64,000 nt of DNA from JAOUJD01 sp963726405 (GTDB taxonomy: Bacteria; Pseudomonadota; Gammaproteobacteria; Burkholderiales; Burkholderiaceae_F): positions 186,001 to 250,000 of the forward strand of contig CAVSCF010000005.1 of the NCBI GenBank assembly GCA_963726405.1, read 5' to 3'. Made by a program: the position numbers and the translations under genes. Shown here piece after piece: positions 27,589 through 38,812 of this stretch. Under the pieces are notes generated by a model. The model was not told where the DNA came from. It saw only the letters and a list, made by a program, of their open reading frames with translations, and did not search any database. Each line of letters opens with the position of its first letter. The first letter of the stretch is position 1.

Positions 27589-29061
27589 TTGTCCGAGCCT
27601 GTTCTTGTCCTCACGGTCGCCGTCTTCGGACTTGCGATCGGGTCCTTCCTGAACGTCGTCATCCATCGGCTGCCGCGCATGATGGAGAACGACTGGAAGG
27701 CGCAGTGCGCCGAACTCGCCGGCGCGGAACCGGAGACCGGGGGGCCGCGCTACAACCTGCTCGTCCCTCGCTCGCACTGCCCTCACTGCAACACCGCGCT
27801 GCGGGTCACTGACAACATCCCCCTCGTCTCGTGGCTGGTCCTGCGTGGTCGATGCGGGCATTGCGGCACGAAGATCTCTGCGCGCTACCCGATCGTGGAG
27901 GCGCTGACCGCGGTCTTGTCCGCCGTGGTGGCGTACAAGTTCGGCCTCACGACGACCACGCTGCTCGCACTGCTGCTGACCTGGACCCTGGTGGCGCTGA
28001 CCTTCATCGACGCCGACACCACGCTCCTGCCGGACGACCTGACGCTTCCGCTGCTCTGGCTGGGCCTTGGTGCCAACCTCGTGGGGACATTCGTGCCTCT
28101 GCGCGACGCCGTGATCGGGGCCATCGCCGGCTACCTTGTGCTGTGGTCTATCTACTGGTTGTTCAAAGTGGCGACCGGCAAGGAAGGCATGGGGTACGGC
28201 GACTTCAAACTGCTCGCCGCGCTCGGCGCCTGGATGGGCTGGAAGGCATTGCTGCCGATCGTCCTGCTGTCGTCCCTCGTGGGCGCACTCGTCGGCATCG
28301 TGCTCATCATCCTCGCCCGGCGCGGACGGGAAATACCGATCCCGTTTGGACCGTACCTGGCGGCGGCCGGATTCATCGTGCTGCTTGACAGGCGACACCC
28401 TCACCCGGTGGTTCGTCCCGCTTTGAAGCGCGCCTACTTCAGCGTCGGCCTTACGGGCGGCGTCGGAAGCGGAAAGAGCACGATCGCCGGCATGCTGTTG
28501 CGCCACGGTGCCGGAGTCGTCGACGCCGATGCGATCGCCCATGAACTGACCCAGCCGGACGGTGCGGCCATCGCCGGTATCCGCCAGACGTTCGGCGAGG
28601 CCGCCATCGCCGCCAACGGCGCCCTCGACCGCGCATGGATGCGGGCGCGGGCATTCACCGACCCCGCGGCGCGAAAGGCGCTCGAGCGTCTGCTCCATCC
28701 ACTGATCCGGGAAGCATCGAACCGGCATGCCGAGGAGCACGCAGGCGCGGGCAGCCCGTACGTCGTGTTCGTGATCCCGCTCCTCGTGGAATCGGGCGAC
28801 GCGCGTGACCGCTTTGACCGCGTCCTGGTCGTCGATTGCAGCGAAGCCACGCAAATCGCCCGCGTCTGCGCCCGGCCCGGCATCGACGCGCAGGTCGCGC
28901 GGGCCATCCTGGCGGCGCAGGCGACCCGGGCGCAGCGACTTGCAGCCGCCGACGACGTGCTCTTCAACGAAGCGCCGCTGGACGAGATTTCAGCGCGTGT
29001 GGAAATCCTCCACCAGCGCTACGTGGAACAGGCGGAGGCGTCTGCCCGTGCGAGCGTGTGA
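27589..29061 (+). CDS. pilD: Prepilin peptidase PilD read in frame into dephospho-CoA kinase CoaE
   Basis: A single 490-codon frame that joins two normally separate enzymes. Residues 1 to about 265 are PilD, the membrane aspartyl peptidase and N-methylase of prepilins: the zinc module CPHC/CGHC (about 64-90), catalytic Asp in DADTTLLPDD and in GYGDFKLL (about 203), and about seven membrane helices, ending PFGPYLAAAGFIVLL. Residues from 279 are CoaE. One base after GFIVLL appears inserted: without a T at 28385-28386 the protein would continue TGDTLTRWFVPL and stop at 28426, overlapping a TTG start of coaE (TTGA). The start is TTG at 27589, the only initiation codon after the pilC stop in this frame. 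Confidence 0.88.
   Translation: MSEPVLVLTVAVFGLAIGSFLNVVIHRLPRMMENDWKAQCAELAGAEPETGGPRYNLLVPRSHCPHCNTALRVTDNIPLVSWLVLRGRCGHCGTKISARYPIVEALTAVLSAVVAYKFGLTTTTLLALLLTWTLVALTFIDADTTLLPDDLTLPLLWLGLGANLVGTFVPLRDAVIGAIAGYLVLWSIYWLFKVATGKEGMGYGDFKLLAALGAWMGWKALLPIVLLSSLVGALVGIVLIILARRGREIPIPFGPYLAAAGFIVLLDRRHPHPVVRPALKRAYFSVGLTGGVGSGKSTIAGMLLRHGAGVVDADAIAHELTQPDGAAIAGIRQTFGEAAIAANGALDRAWMRARAFTDPAARKALERLLHPLIREASNRHAEEHAGAGSPYVVFVIPLLVESGDARDRFDRVLVVDCSEATQIARVCARPGIDAQVARAILAAQATRAQRLAAADDVLFNEAPLDEISARVEILHQRYVEQAEASARASV
28423..29061 (+). CDS. coaE: Dephospho-CoA kinase (probable separate start inside the fused frame)
   Basis: Last step of coenzyme A synthesis. From the TTG at 28423 the protein is 212 residues, the normal CoaE length, and starts MKRAYFSVGLTGGVGSGKST with the P-loop near residue 10. 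It continues with VVDADAIAHELTQP, the family's Asp-Ala-Asp region, VFVIPLLVESG, and VVDCSEATQIARVCAR. pilD-coaE-zapD-yacG is a conserved run in betaproteobacteria, which supports two genes rather than a real fusion. It is listed separately because the natural product is probably free CoaE. Confidence 0.88.
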   Translation: MKRAYFSVGLTGGVGSGKSTIAGMLLRHGAGVVDADAIAHELTQPDGAAIAGIRQTFGEAAIAANGALDRAWMRARAFTDPAARKALERLLHPLIREASNRHAEEHAGAGSPYVVFVIPLLVESGDARDRFDRVLVVDCSEATQIARVCARPGIDAQVARAILAAQATRAQRLAAADDVLFNEAPLDEISARVEILHQRYVEQAEASARASV

Positions 29062-29094
29062 TATCGTCGCCCCACTCTCCAGCACCCTCCACAC

Positions 29095-29865
29095 ATGGCC
29101 ACCGACGGTCAGGTCCTGTACGAGTATCCGTTCAGCGAACGCATCCGAACCCTGCTGCGCCTCGAGGACCTGTTCGACAAGCTGCTTTACTTCGTCGAGC
29201 AGCAGCACTCGTACTGTCATCACACGGCGCTGCTAACGCTGTTCGAGATCCTCGAAGTCACTTCGCGCGCGGACCTCAAGTCCGACTTGCTGCAGGAACT
29301 CGAGCGGCACCGCCAGACGCTGCAGGCGTTGCGCAACAACCCGCAGGTGTCCGAGGCCGCGCTGTCCGCCGTGCTCGGCGAGATCGAGCAGGCTCAACAG
29401 AGCCTGAATGCGACCACCGGCAAGGCCGGCCAGCACGTCCGTGACAACGAGTGGCTGATGAGCATCCGCAGCCGGGCGATCATCCCGGGCGGCACCTGCG
29501 AATTCGATCTGCCCTCGTATCACGCCTGGCTGACCCGAGACACGGAAAGCCGGGCGCGCGACCTGCAGTCCTGGGTGCAGCCCATGATGCAGTTCCATTC
29601 CGCACTTGCGATCGTTCTGAAACTCCTTCGTGAGACGGCCCATCGCAGCAAGCAGGTCGCGGCCCAGGGCGCGTTCCAGCAGATGCTGCAGGGCCGGACC
29701 TATGCGCTGCTCCAGGTGCGAGTCGACGGCTCGCTGAACGCGATCCCGGAAATCAGCGCGAACAAGTACATGCTGTGGATCCGCTTCACCACTCAGGATC
29801 GCGATCTGAAGCCGCGTACCGTCGATCGCGACATCCCGTTCGAACTCTCGCTTTGCGCCTTCTAG
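29095..29865 (+). CDS. zapD: Cell division protein ZapD
   Basis: FtsZ-binding protein that bundles protofilaments (DUF1342), 256 residues. The family opening YEYPFSERIRTLLRLEDLF is present. An all-helical N-terminal half (about 1-115) is followed by a beta-rich domain with RSRAIIPGGTCEFDLPSYHAWL and a C-terminal NKYMLWIRF strand. The ATG at 29095 is 33 bp after coaE on the same strand. Confidence 0.95.
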   Translation: MATDGQVLYEYPFSERIRTLLRLEDLFDKLLYFVEQQHSYCHHTALLTLFEILEVTSRADLKSDLLQELERHRQTLQALRNNPQVSEAALSAVLGEIEQAQQSLNATTGKAGQHVRDNEWLMSIRSRAIIPGGTCEFDLPSYHAWLTRDTESRARDLQSWVQPMMQFHSALAIVLKLLRETAHRSKQVAAQGAFQQMLQGRTYALLQVRVDGSLNAIPEISANKYMLWIRFTTQDRDLKPRTVDRDIPFELSLCAF

Positions 29866-29882
29866 GGCATCCTGCGCGTCCA

Positions 29883-30080
29883 ATGCCGCCCGTGGTGAAG
29901 TGCCCGACTTGCGGTCAGCGAGTCGAATGGAGCGAGGCCTCGAAATTCCGGCCGTTCTGCTCGGAGCGCTGCAAGACGATCGATCTCGGCGCGTGGGCCT
30001 CGGACCGCTACGTCGTTCCCGGCGGGCCCGCCGAGGAGGCCGAAGAAACGCCACCTGCCGAGTCGCCTTCGAAGCACTGA
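29883..30080 (+). CDS. yacG: DNA gyrase inhibitor YacG
   Basis: A 65-residue zinc-finger protein that binds GyrB in E. coli. The Cys4 motif is complete: CPTC then, 15 residues on, CSERC, followed by the family DLGAW and an acidic Glu/Pro-rich tail. It begins 17 bp after zapD. Its last 73 bp overlap, on the opposite strand, the 3' end of the Nudix-TenI gene. Confidence 0.93.
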   Translation: MPPVVKCPTCGQRVEWSEASKFRPFCSERCKTIDLGAWASDRYVVPGGPAEEAEETPPAESPSKH

Positions 30081-31051
30081 CCGGTGCGCCACGCCGCAGA
30101 AAGCAGCGCCACGCCGTGCGCGCCGCACGCCATGGCAAGAGGCAATCTATCCAGCGTCAACCCGCCGATTGCGTAGATCGGCAGGGCGGTAGCGCGGGCG
30201 ATGCGCTCGAATTCGGTCCAGCCGAGCGGCGCCCGGCCCGGATGGCTTGTCGTCGCCTCGACCGCTCCGAGCACCGCGTAGTCCAACCCGAGGGCGCCCG
30301 CGTGCTCGAGTTCCGCAACGTCATGCACGGACGCGCCGACCCAAGGCAGTGCGGGCCGCTCGCGCGCCTCCAGCAGGTCGCGCGACGTCAGGTGAACGCC
30401 ATCGGCCCGCTCCCATAAGCCGCGGTGGTGCCGGCTGTTCACCAGCAAGCGGGCCCCCGCCGCCTGCGTCATCGTTCGCATCTCCGTGAGCAATCGCTCC
30501 GCGTCGTCCACCGCGAGTCCCGGTTCACGCAATTGCACGAAGCGCAGTCCCCGGCTCAGCGCGGCGTCCAGGCGTCGAAGGAATTCATCGACGCCGAGGA
30601 CGTGCGCAGCGCTCAGCGCATAGACGGCCGGCAGTTCGAGCCCGCGCAGCACTGGAACCGTCGCCGGCAGCAAGGGCGTCGGCAGCGCATCCAGCGAATG
30701 GAAGCCGAAGCGCTGCTGTTCCCGCGCACGCAGGTCGCCGCTCCACTCGAACACCCGGCAGAAATGAAGGCGGACGAGGGCGTGCGGATACTCGAACACG
30801 CGAACGAGCCAGGGAAACACGGGCCCGATGTCCACTCCCAGTTCTTCATGCAGCTCGCGCGCGAGCGCATGCGCGACGGTCTCGCCCGGCTCGAGCTTGC
30901 CGCCTGGAAACTCCCAGTAGCCGGCGTACGGTTTGCCGGCGGGACGGCTTGCGAGGAGCAGCCGCCCATCGGGACGGATGAGGATGCCGACGGCCACGTC
31001 GACCGGGCTGCGCGCGGCGACGCGCCCCTCCGCGGCCATCCCCGCCGTCAT
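30008..31051 (-). CDS. Nudix hydrolase (MutT-like) fused to a TenI/ThiE-like domain
   Basis: A 347-residue two-domain protein. The N-terminal part (about 15-140) is a MutT-type Nudix domain: VGILIRPDGRLLLASRPAGK and the box GGKLEPGETVAHALARELHE (then ELGV), suited to 8-oxo-dGTP removal. The C-terminal part (about 150-330) is a thiamine-phosphate-synthase/TenI barrel with FVQLREPGL, LLVNSRHHRGL, DGVHLTS and YAIGGL. The fusion is common in proteobacteria; the substrate of the barrel half is not settled. The start at 31051 overlaps the DUF815 stop (ATGA); ATG 31039 is an alternative because AGGAG directly abuts the first ATG. The last ~24 codons run antisense to yacG and look non-conserved. Confidence 0.88.
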   Translation of the reverse strand: MTAGMAAEGRVAARSPVDVAVGILIRPDGRLLLASRPAGKPYAGYWEFPGGKLEPGETVAHALARELHEELGVDIGPVFPWLVRVFEYPHALVRLHFCRVFEWSGDLRAREQQRFGFHSLDALPTPLLPATVPVLRGLELPAVYALSAAHVLGVDEFLRRLDAALSRGLRFVQLREPGLAVDDAERLLTEMRTMTQAAGARLLVNSRHHRGLWERADGVHLTSRDLLEARERPALPWVGASVHDVAELEHAGALGLDYAVLGAVEATTSHPGRAPLGWTEFERIARATALPIYAIGGLTLDRLPLAMACGAHGVALLSAAWRTGQCFEGDSAGGVSSASSAGPPGTT

Positions 31052-31953
31052 CTCCTGGCAGCGGGAGCGGCTGCGAGCCGCTGCTGCCCGGCCCAGTGGC
31101 GTGCGAACTGCAGCGCGATGCGGCCCGAGCGCGAACCGCGCTGAAGGGCGAATTGCAGGGCCTCGGGATGTGCCGCCTCGATGCCCGTGCGATCCAGCCC
31201 GAAGCGCGCCAGCCAGTGACCGACGATGTCGAGGTAGTCGTCCTGCCGGAACGGATAGAACGACAGCCACAACCCAAAGCGCTCCGACAGCGAGACGCGT
31301 TCCTCGACCGCTTCAGCCGGATGCACCTCGCCGTCGTCGTCGTAGTGCGCGCCGAGGTTGTCGCGCATGAACTCCGGCATCAGGTGCCGCCGGTTCGACG
31401 ATGCGTAGATCAGCACGTTCTCCGCGGAGCCGGCGATGGAACCGTCGAGCGCGGCTTTCAGTTCCTTGTAGCCCACCTCGTTCGCGTCGAACGAAAGGTC
31501 GTCGCAGAAAACGATGAAACGCTCCGGACGCGCCACCACGCGATCGACGATGTCCGCGAGATCGACCAGGTCGCGCTTGTCGACCTCGATCAGGCGCAGG
31601 CCATCGGACCCGAATGCGTGGAGGCAGGCGCGAATCAGCGACGACTTGCCGGTGCCGCGGGCACCGGTGAGCAGCGCGTTGTTGGCGGGGAGGCCGCGCA
31701 CGAACTGCGCGGTGTTCGCCCGCAGCGCCTCCTTCTGGCTGTCGACGTGCTTCAGGTCCTCGAACGGGATCAACGCCGGGTGGGCCACCGGTTCGAGATC
31801 TCCGCGCTCCAGACCGAGGTAACGGCGCTTGCGCCAGCGGAACGCGAGGAACGCGGCGTAATCCGGTTCGACGTCCGCGGGGAGCAGCGACTCGATGCGC
31901 TCGAGCGCCCGCGCCAGCCGCGTGACCGCGTCGCCGTGGTCCTCGCCGCTCAC
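31048..31953 (-). CDS. DUF815 family AAA+ ATP-binding protein
   Basis: A 301-residue cytoplasmic ATPase of unknown biological role. It has Walker A LTGARGTGKSSLIRA near residue 100, FIVFCDDLSFD (Walker B-like), VLIYASSNRRHLMPEFM (sensor 1 region with the SSNRRHL signature of DUF815) and ERFGLWLSFYPF. Start GTG at 31953 forms a GTGA overlap with the argJ stop, and the stop overlaps the Nudix gene, so argJ-DUF815-Nudix are translationally coupled. Confidence 0.88.
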   Translation of the reverse strand: MSGEDHGDAVTRLARALERIESLLPADVEPDYAAFLAFRWRKRRYLGLERGDLEPVAHPALIPFEDLKHVDSQKEALRANTAQFVRGLPANNALLTGARGTGKSSLIRACLHAFGSDGLRLIEVDKRDLVDLADIVDRVVARPERFIVFCDDLSFDANEVGYKELKAALDGSIAGSAENVLIYASSNRRHLMPEFMRDNLGAHYDDDGEVHPAEAVEERVSLSERFGLWLSFYPFRQDDYLDIVGHWLARFGLDRTGIEAAHPEALQFALQRGSRSGRIALQFARHWAGQQRLAAAPAARR

Positions 31954-33179
31954 GACCGGTAGTCCGCGTTGATCGACACGTAGTCGTGCGACAGGTCGCT
32001 CGTCCAGACCGAGGTCGACGCCGAGCCGCGTCCCAGTTGCAGGCGGATCACGATCTCGCTCTGCTTCATCACGCGCTGGCCGTCTTCCTCCCGGTACTCG
32101 GGACGGCGCCCGCCATTGCGCACCACCCACACGTCGTCGAGGTGCATCTGCACCAGCGCAGTATCGAGGTCGTCGACCCCTGCGTACCCGACCGCGGCAA
32201 GGATGCGCCCCAGGTTGGGATCGGATGCGAAGAACGCGGTCTTGACCAGCGGCGAATGCGCGACGGCATAGGCGATCCTCGCCGCCTCCTCCTCGCTGCG
32301 AGCCTGCTCGACTCGCACCTCGATGAATTTGGTGGCGCCTTCGCCGTCGCGGACGATGGATTGCGCGAGTTGCCGGGCGACGGCCTCGATGGCTTCAGCC
32401 ACGACGGCATAGGCGGGATCGCTCGCGGACTCGATCCGCGGGGCCCCGCTTCGTCCCGTGGCGATGAGCACGAACGAATCGTTGGTCGACGTGTCGCCGT
32501 CGATCGTGATGCGATTGAACGATCGGTCCGCCGCGGCCTTCGTCAGCACACTCGTCAACGGTGCCGCGATGGCGGCGTCGGTCGCGACGAATCCGAGCAT
32601 TGTCGCCATGTTGGGCCGGATCATTCCCGCGCCCTTCGCGATGCCCGTGACGGTGACCGTTTTCCCGGCGACCTCGACGCGCCGCGAAGCCGCCTTCGGC
32701 TGCGTGTCGGTCGTCATGATCGCTTCGGCCGCTTCGAGCCAGTGTCCCGGTTGCAGGCGGTCGATGGCCTGGGGCAGTCCGGCGACCAGTCGCTCGACGG
32801 GCAGCGGCTCCATGATGACCCCGGTCGAAAACGGCAGCACCTGGCGCGGGTCGCACCCGAGCAGTTTCGCAAGCGCCTCGCAGGTGAAGCGCGCCGCGCG
32901 CAGGCCGTCGTCTCCCGTGCCGGCGTTCGCGTTGCCTGTGTTGATCACGAGCGCGCGGACGCCCGATCCCTGAGCGAGGTGCTCGCGGCAGAGGATCACG
33001 GGAGCGGCGCAGAAACGGTTGCGGGTGAACACACCGGCCACCGAGGCGCCGTCCGCGATGCGAACGACGAGTACATCCTTTCGATTGGCCTTGCGGATTC
33101 CGGCCTCGGCCCAGCCGAGTTCGACGCCCGCCACGGGGAACAGGTCCTCACGGCGAGGCAGCGGCAGATTGACGGGCAT
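31950..33179 (-). CDS. argJ: Bifunctional ornithine acetyltransferase/N-acetylglutamate synthase
   Basis: Arginine biosynthesis enzyme that recycles the acetyl group between acetylornithine and glutamate; 409 residues. It is self-cleaved into alpha and beta chains before a Thr; the site is MATMLGF near residue 193, preceded by KGAGMIRPN. Other motifs are FTRNRFCAAPV, LVINTGNANAGTG, FSTGVI and the C-terminal YVSINADYRS. Whether it also acts as N-acetylglutamate synthase cannot be told from sequence. Start ATG MPVNLPLP. Confidence 0.96.
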   Translation of the reverse strand: MPVNLPLPRREDLFPVAGVELGWAEAGIRKANRKDVLVVRIADGASVAGVFTRNRFCAAPVILCREHLAQGSGVRALVINTGNANAGTGDDGLRAARFTCEALAKLLGCDPRQVLPFSTGVIMEPLPVERLVAGLPQAIDRLQPGHWLEAAEAIMTTDTQPKAASRRVEVAGKTVTVTGIAKGAGMIRPNMATMLGFVATDAAIAAPLTSVLTKAAADRSFNRITIDGDTSTNDSFVLIATGRSGAPRIESASDPAYAVVAEAIEAVARQLAQSIVRDGEGATKFIEVRVEQARSEEEAARIAYAVAHSPLVKTAFFASDPNLGRILAAVGYAGVDDLDTALVQMHLDDVWVVRNGGRRPEYREEDGQRVMKQSEIVIRLQLGRGSASTSVWTSDLSHDYVSINADYRS

Positions 33180-33249
33180 TGCGGTTCGACGAAGACGTAA
33201 AGATCGAACGTTACCGCAAGCAGGCAGGCCGCCCTCGTTCCCATGCAGA

Positions 33250-33384
33250 GGGGGAGATCCAAGAGGGGGCCACGCCCCCTCTTGCGTCCTCAGAACCAGT
33301 CCGCGTAGCGAGCGCCGGGGGAGGTCCAGGAGGGGGCATCGTCCCCTCCTGCGTCCTCAAGTGCTTGCTCGCGAAGCGAGCAGC
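33250..33384. repeat. Two-copy 67-bp imperfect tandem repeat of GC-rich hairpins
   Basis: Unit A (33250-33316) and unit B (33317-33384) share GGGGGAGRTCC, a GGGGG/CCCCC hairpin, GCGTCCTCA and a terminal GCGWAGCGAGC. Hairpins are AAGAGGGGGC/GCCCCCTCTT (10 bp, 3-nt loop, 33261-33283), a near-identical one at 33328-33350, and TGCTCGC-GAA-GCGAGCA (33366-33382). The block fills the gap between argJ and secA, about 223 bp with no gene. It looks like a dispersed palindromic element rather than a promoter. Confidence 0.75.
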
Positions 33385-33402
33385 AGTGCCATGGGAAGCT
33401 TG

Positions 33403-36171
<2,769 letters not shown>

Positions 36172-36312
36172 CGGGAATTGGCCGGTCTCCAAGGAGGCCG
36201 GCAGAAGTGGGCGCGACGCAGCGTCGCCGAAGGCTGCCGGCGACCGACGCAAAGCGAAAATTATGTCACAGGGGGTTGCCCGGGCCGGGCGCCCTCAAGG
36301 GGAAAACAACGG

Positions 36313-37302
36313 TTACTTGCGGGCGTTGGCCGCGGCTGCAAGGCCCTTGAGGTCAACCTTTGCCGCGCTCGCGGTCTGCTGAGCGAGCAGGTTGCCCGGC
36401 GCCAGCAGGAACCGAGAGGGGTTCTGCGCGACGCCCTTCGAGTGGACCTCGAAGTGGAGATGCGGACCGGTGGAGCGGCCCGTGCTGCCGACCTCGGCGA
36501 TCTTCTGTCCGCGCTTCACCAGATCGCCGGGCCGGACACCGACGCGCGAGGCGTGCGCGTAGCGCGTCATCAACTGATTGCCGTGATCGATCTCGACCAC
36601 ATTGCCGTACTCGGGGTGGAACTCGGCGAGCACCACGACCCCACCGGCCGCGGCGTGGATGGGCGTGCCGGACGGCGCCGCGAAATCGATGCCCTCGTGG
36701 CGCGTCATCTGGCCGGTGATCGGATCGGTGCGCCAGCCGAAGCCCGAACCGATGAAGCCGTCGGCGACCGGCTTGCTGTTCGGCAGCAGTGCCTGGCGCA
36801 CCTGCTGCGACATCACTTCGGCCTCGATGATCGTCATGTAGTCGGCACGCTGCTCGACGCTTCTAGCGAACCGCTGCAGCTCCACATCGAGGTCCTGGAG
36901 GGTCATTGAATCAGAGCCCGGCAGCGCGCCGCCACGACCCGGCAATTCCTGGAACCGGAATTCCTCGGGGCGGATACCCATCACTTTTGCAACGCGCTCG
37001 CCGAGCGCGTCGAGCCGCAGCAGCTGCGCCTGGACTTCGCCGAGCTTGCGGGCGAGTGCCGTGACGTTGTCGCGTACCTTCTGGTCCTGGCGCTCCATCT
37101 CGTCGCGGGTCACGAAGGAGATAACATCGGTCAGGACGGGAATCTGGATCACGCTTGCCGCGCGCACAGTCAGGAACGAAAACATTCCCGACATCATCAG
37201 CACCATCAGCACAACGCCGGAAAAGGCGATCAGTGCGTGTCGGCGCGTGAGCGTGATGGTTCGCGCACGCGCCAGCCGCTTGTCTACAACGATGATCTGC
37301 AC
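36313..37302 (-). CDS. M23 family (LytM-type) metallopeptidase
   Basis: A 329-residue protein with a short cytoplasmic N-terminus, one membrane segment (about 27-48, FSGVVLMVLMMSGMFSFL), a coiled-coil-prone region (about 75-170) and a C-terminal peptidase M23 domain (about 200-305). The zinc site is intact: RHEGIDFAAPSG supplies His and Asp and HLHFEVH the second His pair, so it is probably an active peptidoglycan endopeptidase. Members are regularly placed between secA and dciA/lpxC in betaproteobacteria. The stop lies 141 bp from the secA start. Confidence 0.93.
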   Translation of the reverse strand: MQIIVVDKRLARARTITLTRRHALIAFSGVVLMVLMMSGMFSFLTVRAASVIQIPVLTDVISFVTRDEMERQDQKVRDNVTALARKLGEVQAQLLRLDALGERVAKVMGIRPEEFRFQELPGRGGALPGSDSMTLQDLDVELQRFARSVEQRADYMTIIEAEVMSQQVRQALLPNSKPVADGFIGSGFGWRTDPITGQMTRHEGIDFAAPSGTPIHAAAGGVVVLAEFHPEYGNVVEIDHGNQLMTRYAHASRVGVRPGDLVKRGQKIAEVGSTGRSTGPHLHFEVHSKGVAQNPSRFLLAPGNLLAQQTASAAKVDLKGLAAAANARK

Positions 37303-37352
37303 TTATCCCCCCAACCCGTCGACTCCGACGCGACAATGCGCGGCGGTGTTCA

Positions 37353-37754
37353 GTGTCTAGCGCGGCCAAACCACTCGCCGATGTGCTGCGCGACGCGCCC
37401 GAAGCGGCTCGCCTGCTCGCACGCTGGGAAGCGACCCAGCGTGCCGCGCGCTGCCTCGCCCCGGTGTGCCGCTCGCTGGCTTCGGGCTTCGATCCTCTGA
37501 TCCCCGGCCGTTGCGAACTGAGAGACGGCGTTCTCTGGCTCTCCGCGTCCTCCACCGCCCAGGCTGCCAAACTGCGGCAGTCCACTCCGCGATTGCTGAC
37601 GACCCTGGGCAGCGAAGGGATTCAAGTGTACGAAATACGCGTCCGCGTCGAACCCGGGATCACGGGCTACCCGGAACAAGGGACCACACCCCCCTCAAGT
37701 CTCGACGCCGGGTGGCTGAGCGCCCGGCTCGAACGCCGGCGAAACGGTAGGTAA
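37353..37754 (+). CDS. DciA-like DUF721 protein
   Basis: A 133-residue protein with the DUF721 fold (about 20-105): a helix followed by CELRDGVLWLSASSTAQAAKLR and LRQSTPRLL, resembling the KH-like domain of DciA. DciA loads the DnaB helicase in bacteria lacking DnaC, so a replication-initiation role is likely but inferred from family. Start GTG at 37353. It is divergent from the M23 gene and converges with lpxC, the usual position in betaproteobacteria. Confidence 0.82.
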   Translation: MSSAAKPLADVLRDAPEAARLLARWEATQRAARCLAPVCRSLASGFDPLIPGRCELRDGVLWLSASSTAQAAKLRQSTPRLLTTLGSEGIQVYEIRVRVEPGITGYPEQGTTPPSSLDAGWLSARLERRRNGR

Positions 37755-37835
37755 GCTTGCGCTTACTGTCGCTGACTCCCCATTGAAGACAGCCATTGAG
37801 CGCCTGGCGGCGACGCTGCGAAAGCGCGCGAAGCG

Positions 37836-38747
37836 CTAGGCGGGAACGGGTTGATACCGCACGCCGGAAGGCGCGGACTGCTCGTCCTCGAAGGTCACTG
37901 TCTCGAACGCGGTAGCGTCGGCCGTCAGTGCCCGAAGGAGTTTGTTGTTCATCGCGTGACCGGACTTATGAGCCTCGTACGACGCGATGAGCGGATGGCC
38001 CAGGACGGAGAGGTCGCCAATCGCGTCGAGGATCTTGTGCTTGGCGAACTCGTCGCCGGCGCGCAGGCCATCGGTGTTCAGCACGCGATACTCGTCCATC
38101 ACGATCGCATTTTCGAAGTTCCCGCCCATGGCGAGACCGGCGGCCCGCAGGGCCTCGACCTCGTTGACGAAGCCGAAAGTGCGTGCACGGGCGACATCCT
38201 TCACGAACGATTCACGAGCGAAATCGACCTCGACCACCTGCTCGGTCGCATCGATGGCCGGATGCCGGAACTCGATCGAGAACTTCAGACGGAAGCCCGC
38301 ATACGGGGTGAGCCGCGCCCACTTGTCACCGTCGACCACTTCCACCGGTTTGAGCACGCGGACGAACTTCTTCGGCGCGTTCAGTTCGACGATCCCGGCC
38401 GACTGGATCAGGAACACGAAGCTGGCGGCACTTCCGTCCATGATCGGGATCTCGGGAGCATCGACATCCACGTAGCAGTTGTCGATGCCCAGTCCGGCAA
38501 TCGCGCTCATCAGATGCTCGATCGTCGCAACGATCTGGCCGTCGCGGCCGATCGTCGTGGCCATGCGCGTGTCGACGACCTGCTCGGGCGACAGCGGGAT
38601 GTCCACGGCCGGGTCGACGTCGACACGGCGAAAGACCACTCCGGTATTCGCGGCGGCCGGCCGCAGCACCAGTTCGACCTTGGTCCCGCTGTGCAAGCCG
38701 ATGCCGACGGTTCGTACGACTTGCTTGAGGGTGCGCTGTTTCAGCAT
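37836..38747 (-). CDS. lpxC: UDP-3-O-acyl-N-acetylglucosamine deacetylase
   Basis: Committed step of lipid A synthesis, 303 residues. It opens QRTLKQVVRTVGIGLHSG. The zinc site is made of ATIEHLMSA (first His) and later HKILDAIGDL (His and Asp); EIPIMDGSAASFVFLI is also conserved. The TAAAAT just upstream of the ATG is a possible -10 (38756-38761). The gene is divergent from the DUF2189 gene and is the usual neighbour at the end of the dcw cluster. Confidence 0.97.
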   Translation of the reverse strand: MLKQRTLKQVVRTVGIGLHSGTKVELVLRPAAANTGVVFRRVDVDPAVDIPLSPEQVVDTRMATTIGRDGQIVATIEHLMSAIAGLGIDNCYVDVDAPEIPIMDGSAASFVFLIQSAGIVELNAPKKFVRVLKPVEVVDGDKWARLTPYAGFRLKFSIEFRHPAIDATEQVVEVDFARESFVKDVARARTFGFVNEVEALRAAGLAMGGNFENAIVMDEYRVLNTDGLRAGDEFAKHKILDAIGDLSVLGHPLIASYEAHKSGHAMNNKLLRALTADATAFETVTFEDEQSAPSGVRYQPVPA

Positions 38748-38812
38748 GTCGCGATTTTACCTTTCGATTGTGCGCTGCAACGAGCGTTCGAACGCTGGCT
38801 CGGCGAGAATCC

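Noticed and set aside
26233..28854. Long minus-strand open frame opposite pilC and pilD/coaE
   Set aside because: Shadow frame; the Asp/His/Arg-rich translation matches the antisense of membrane-protein codons.
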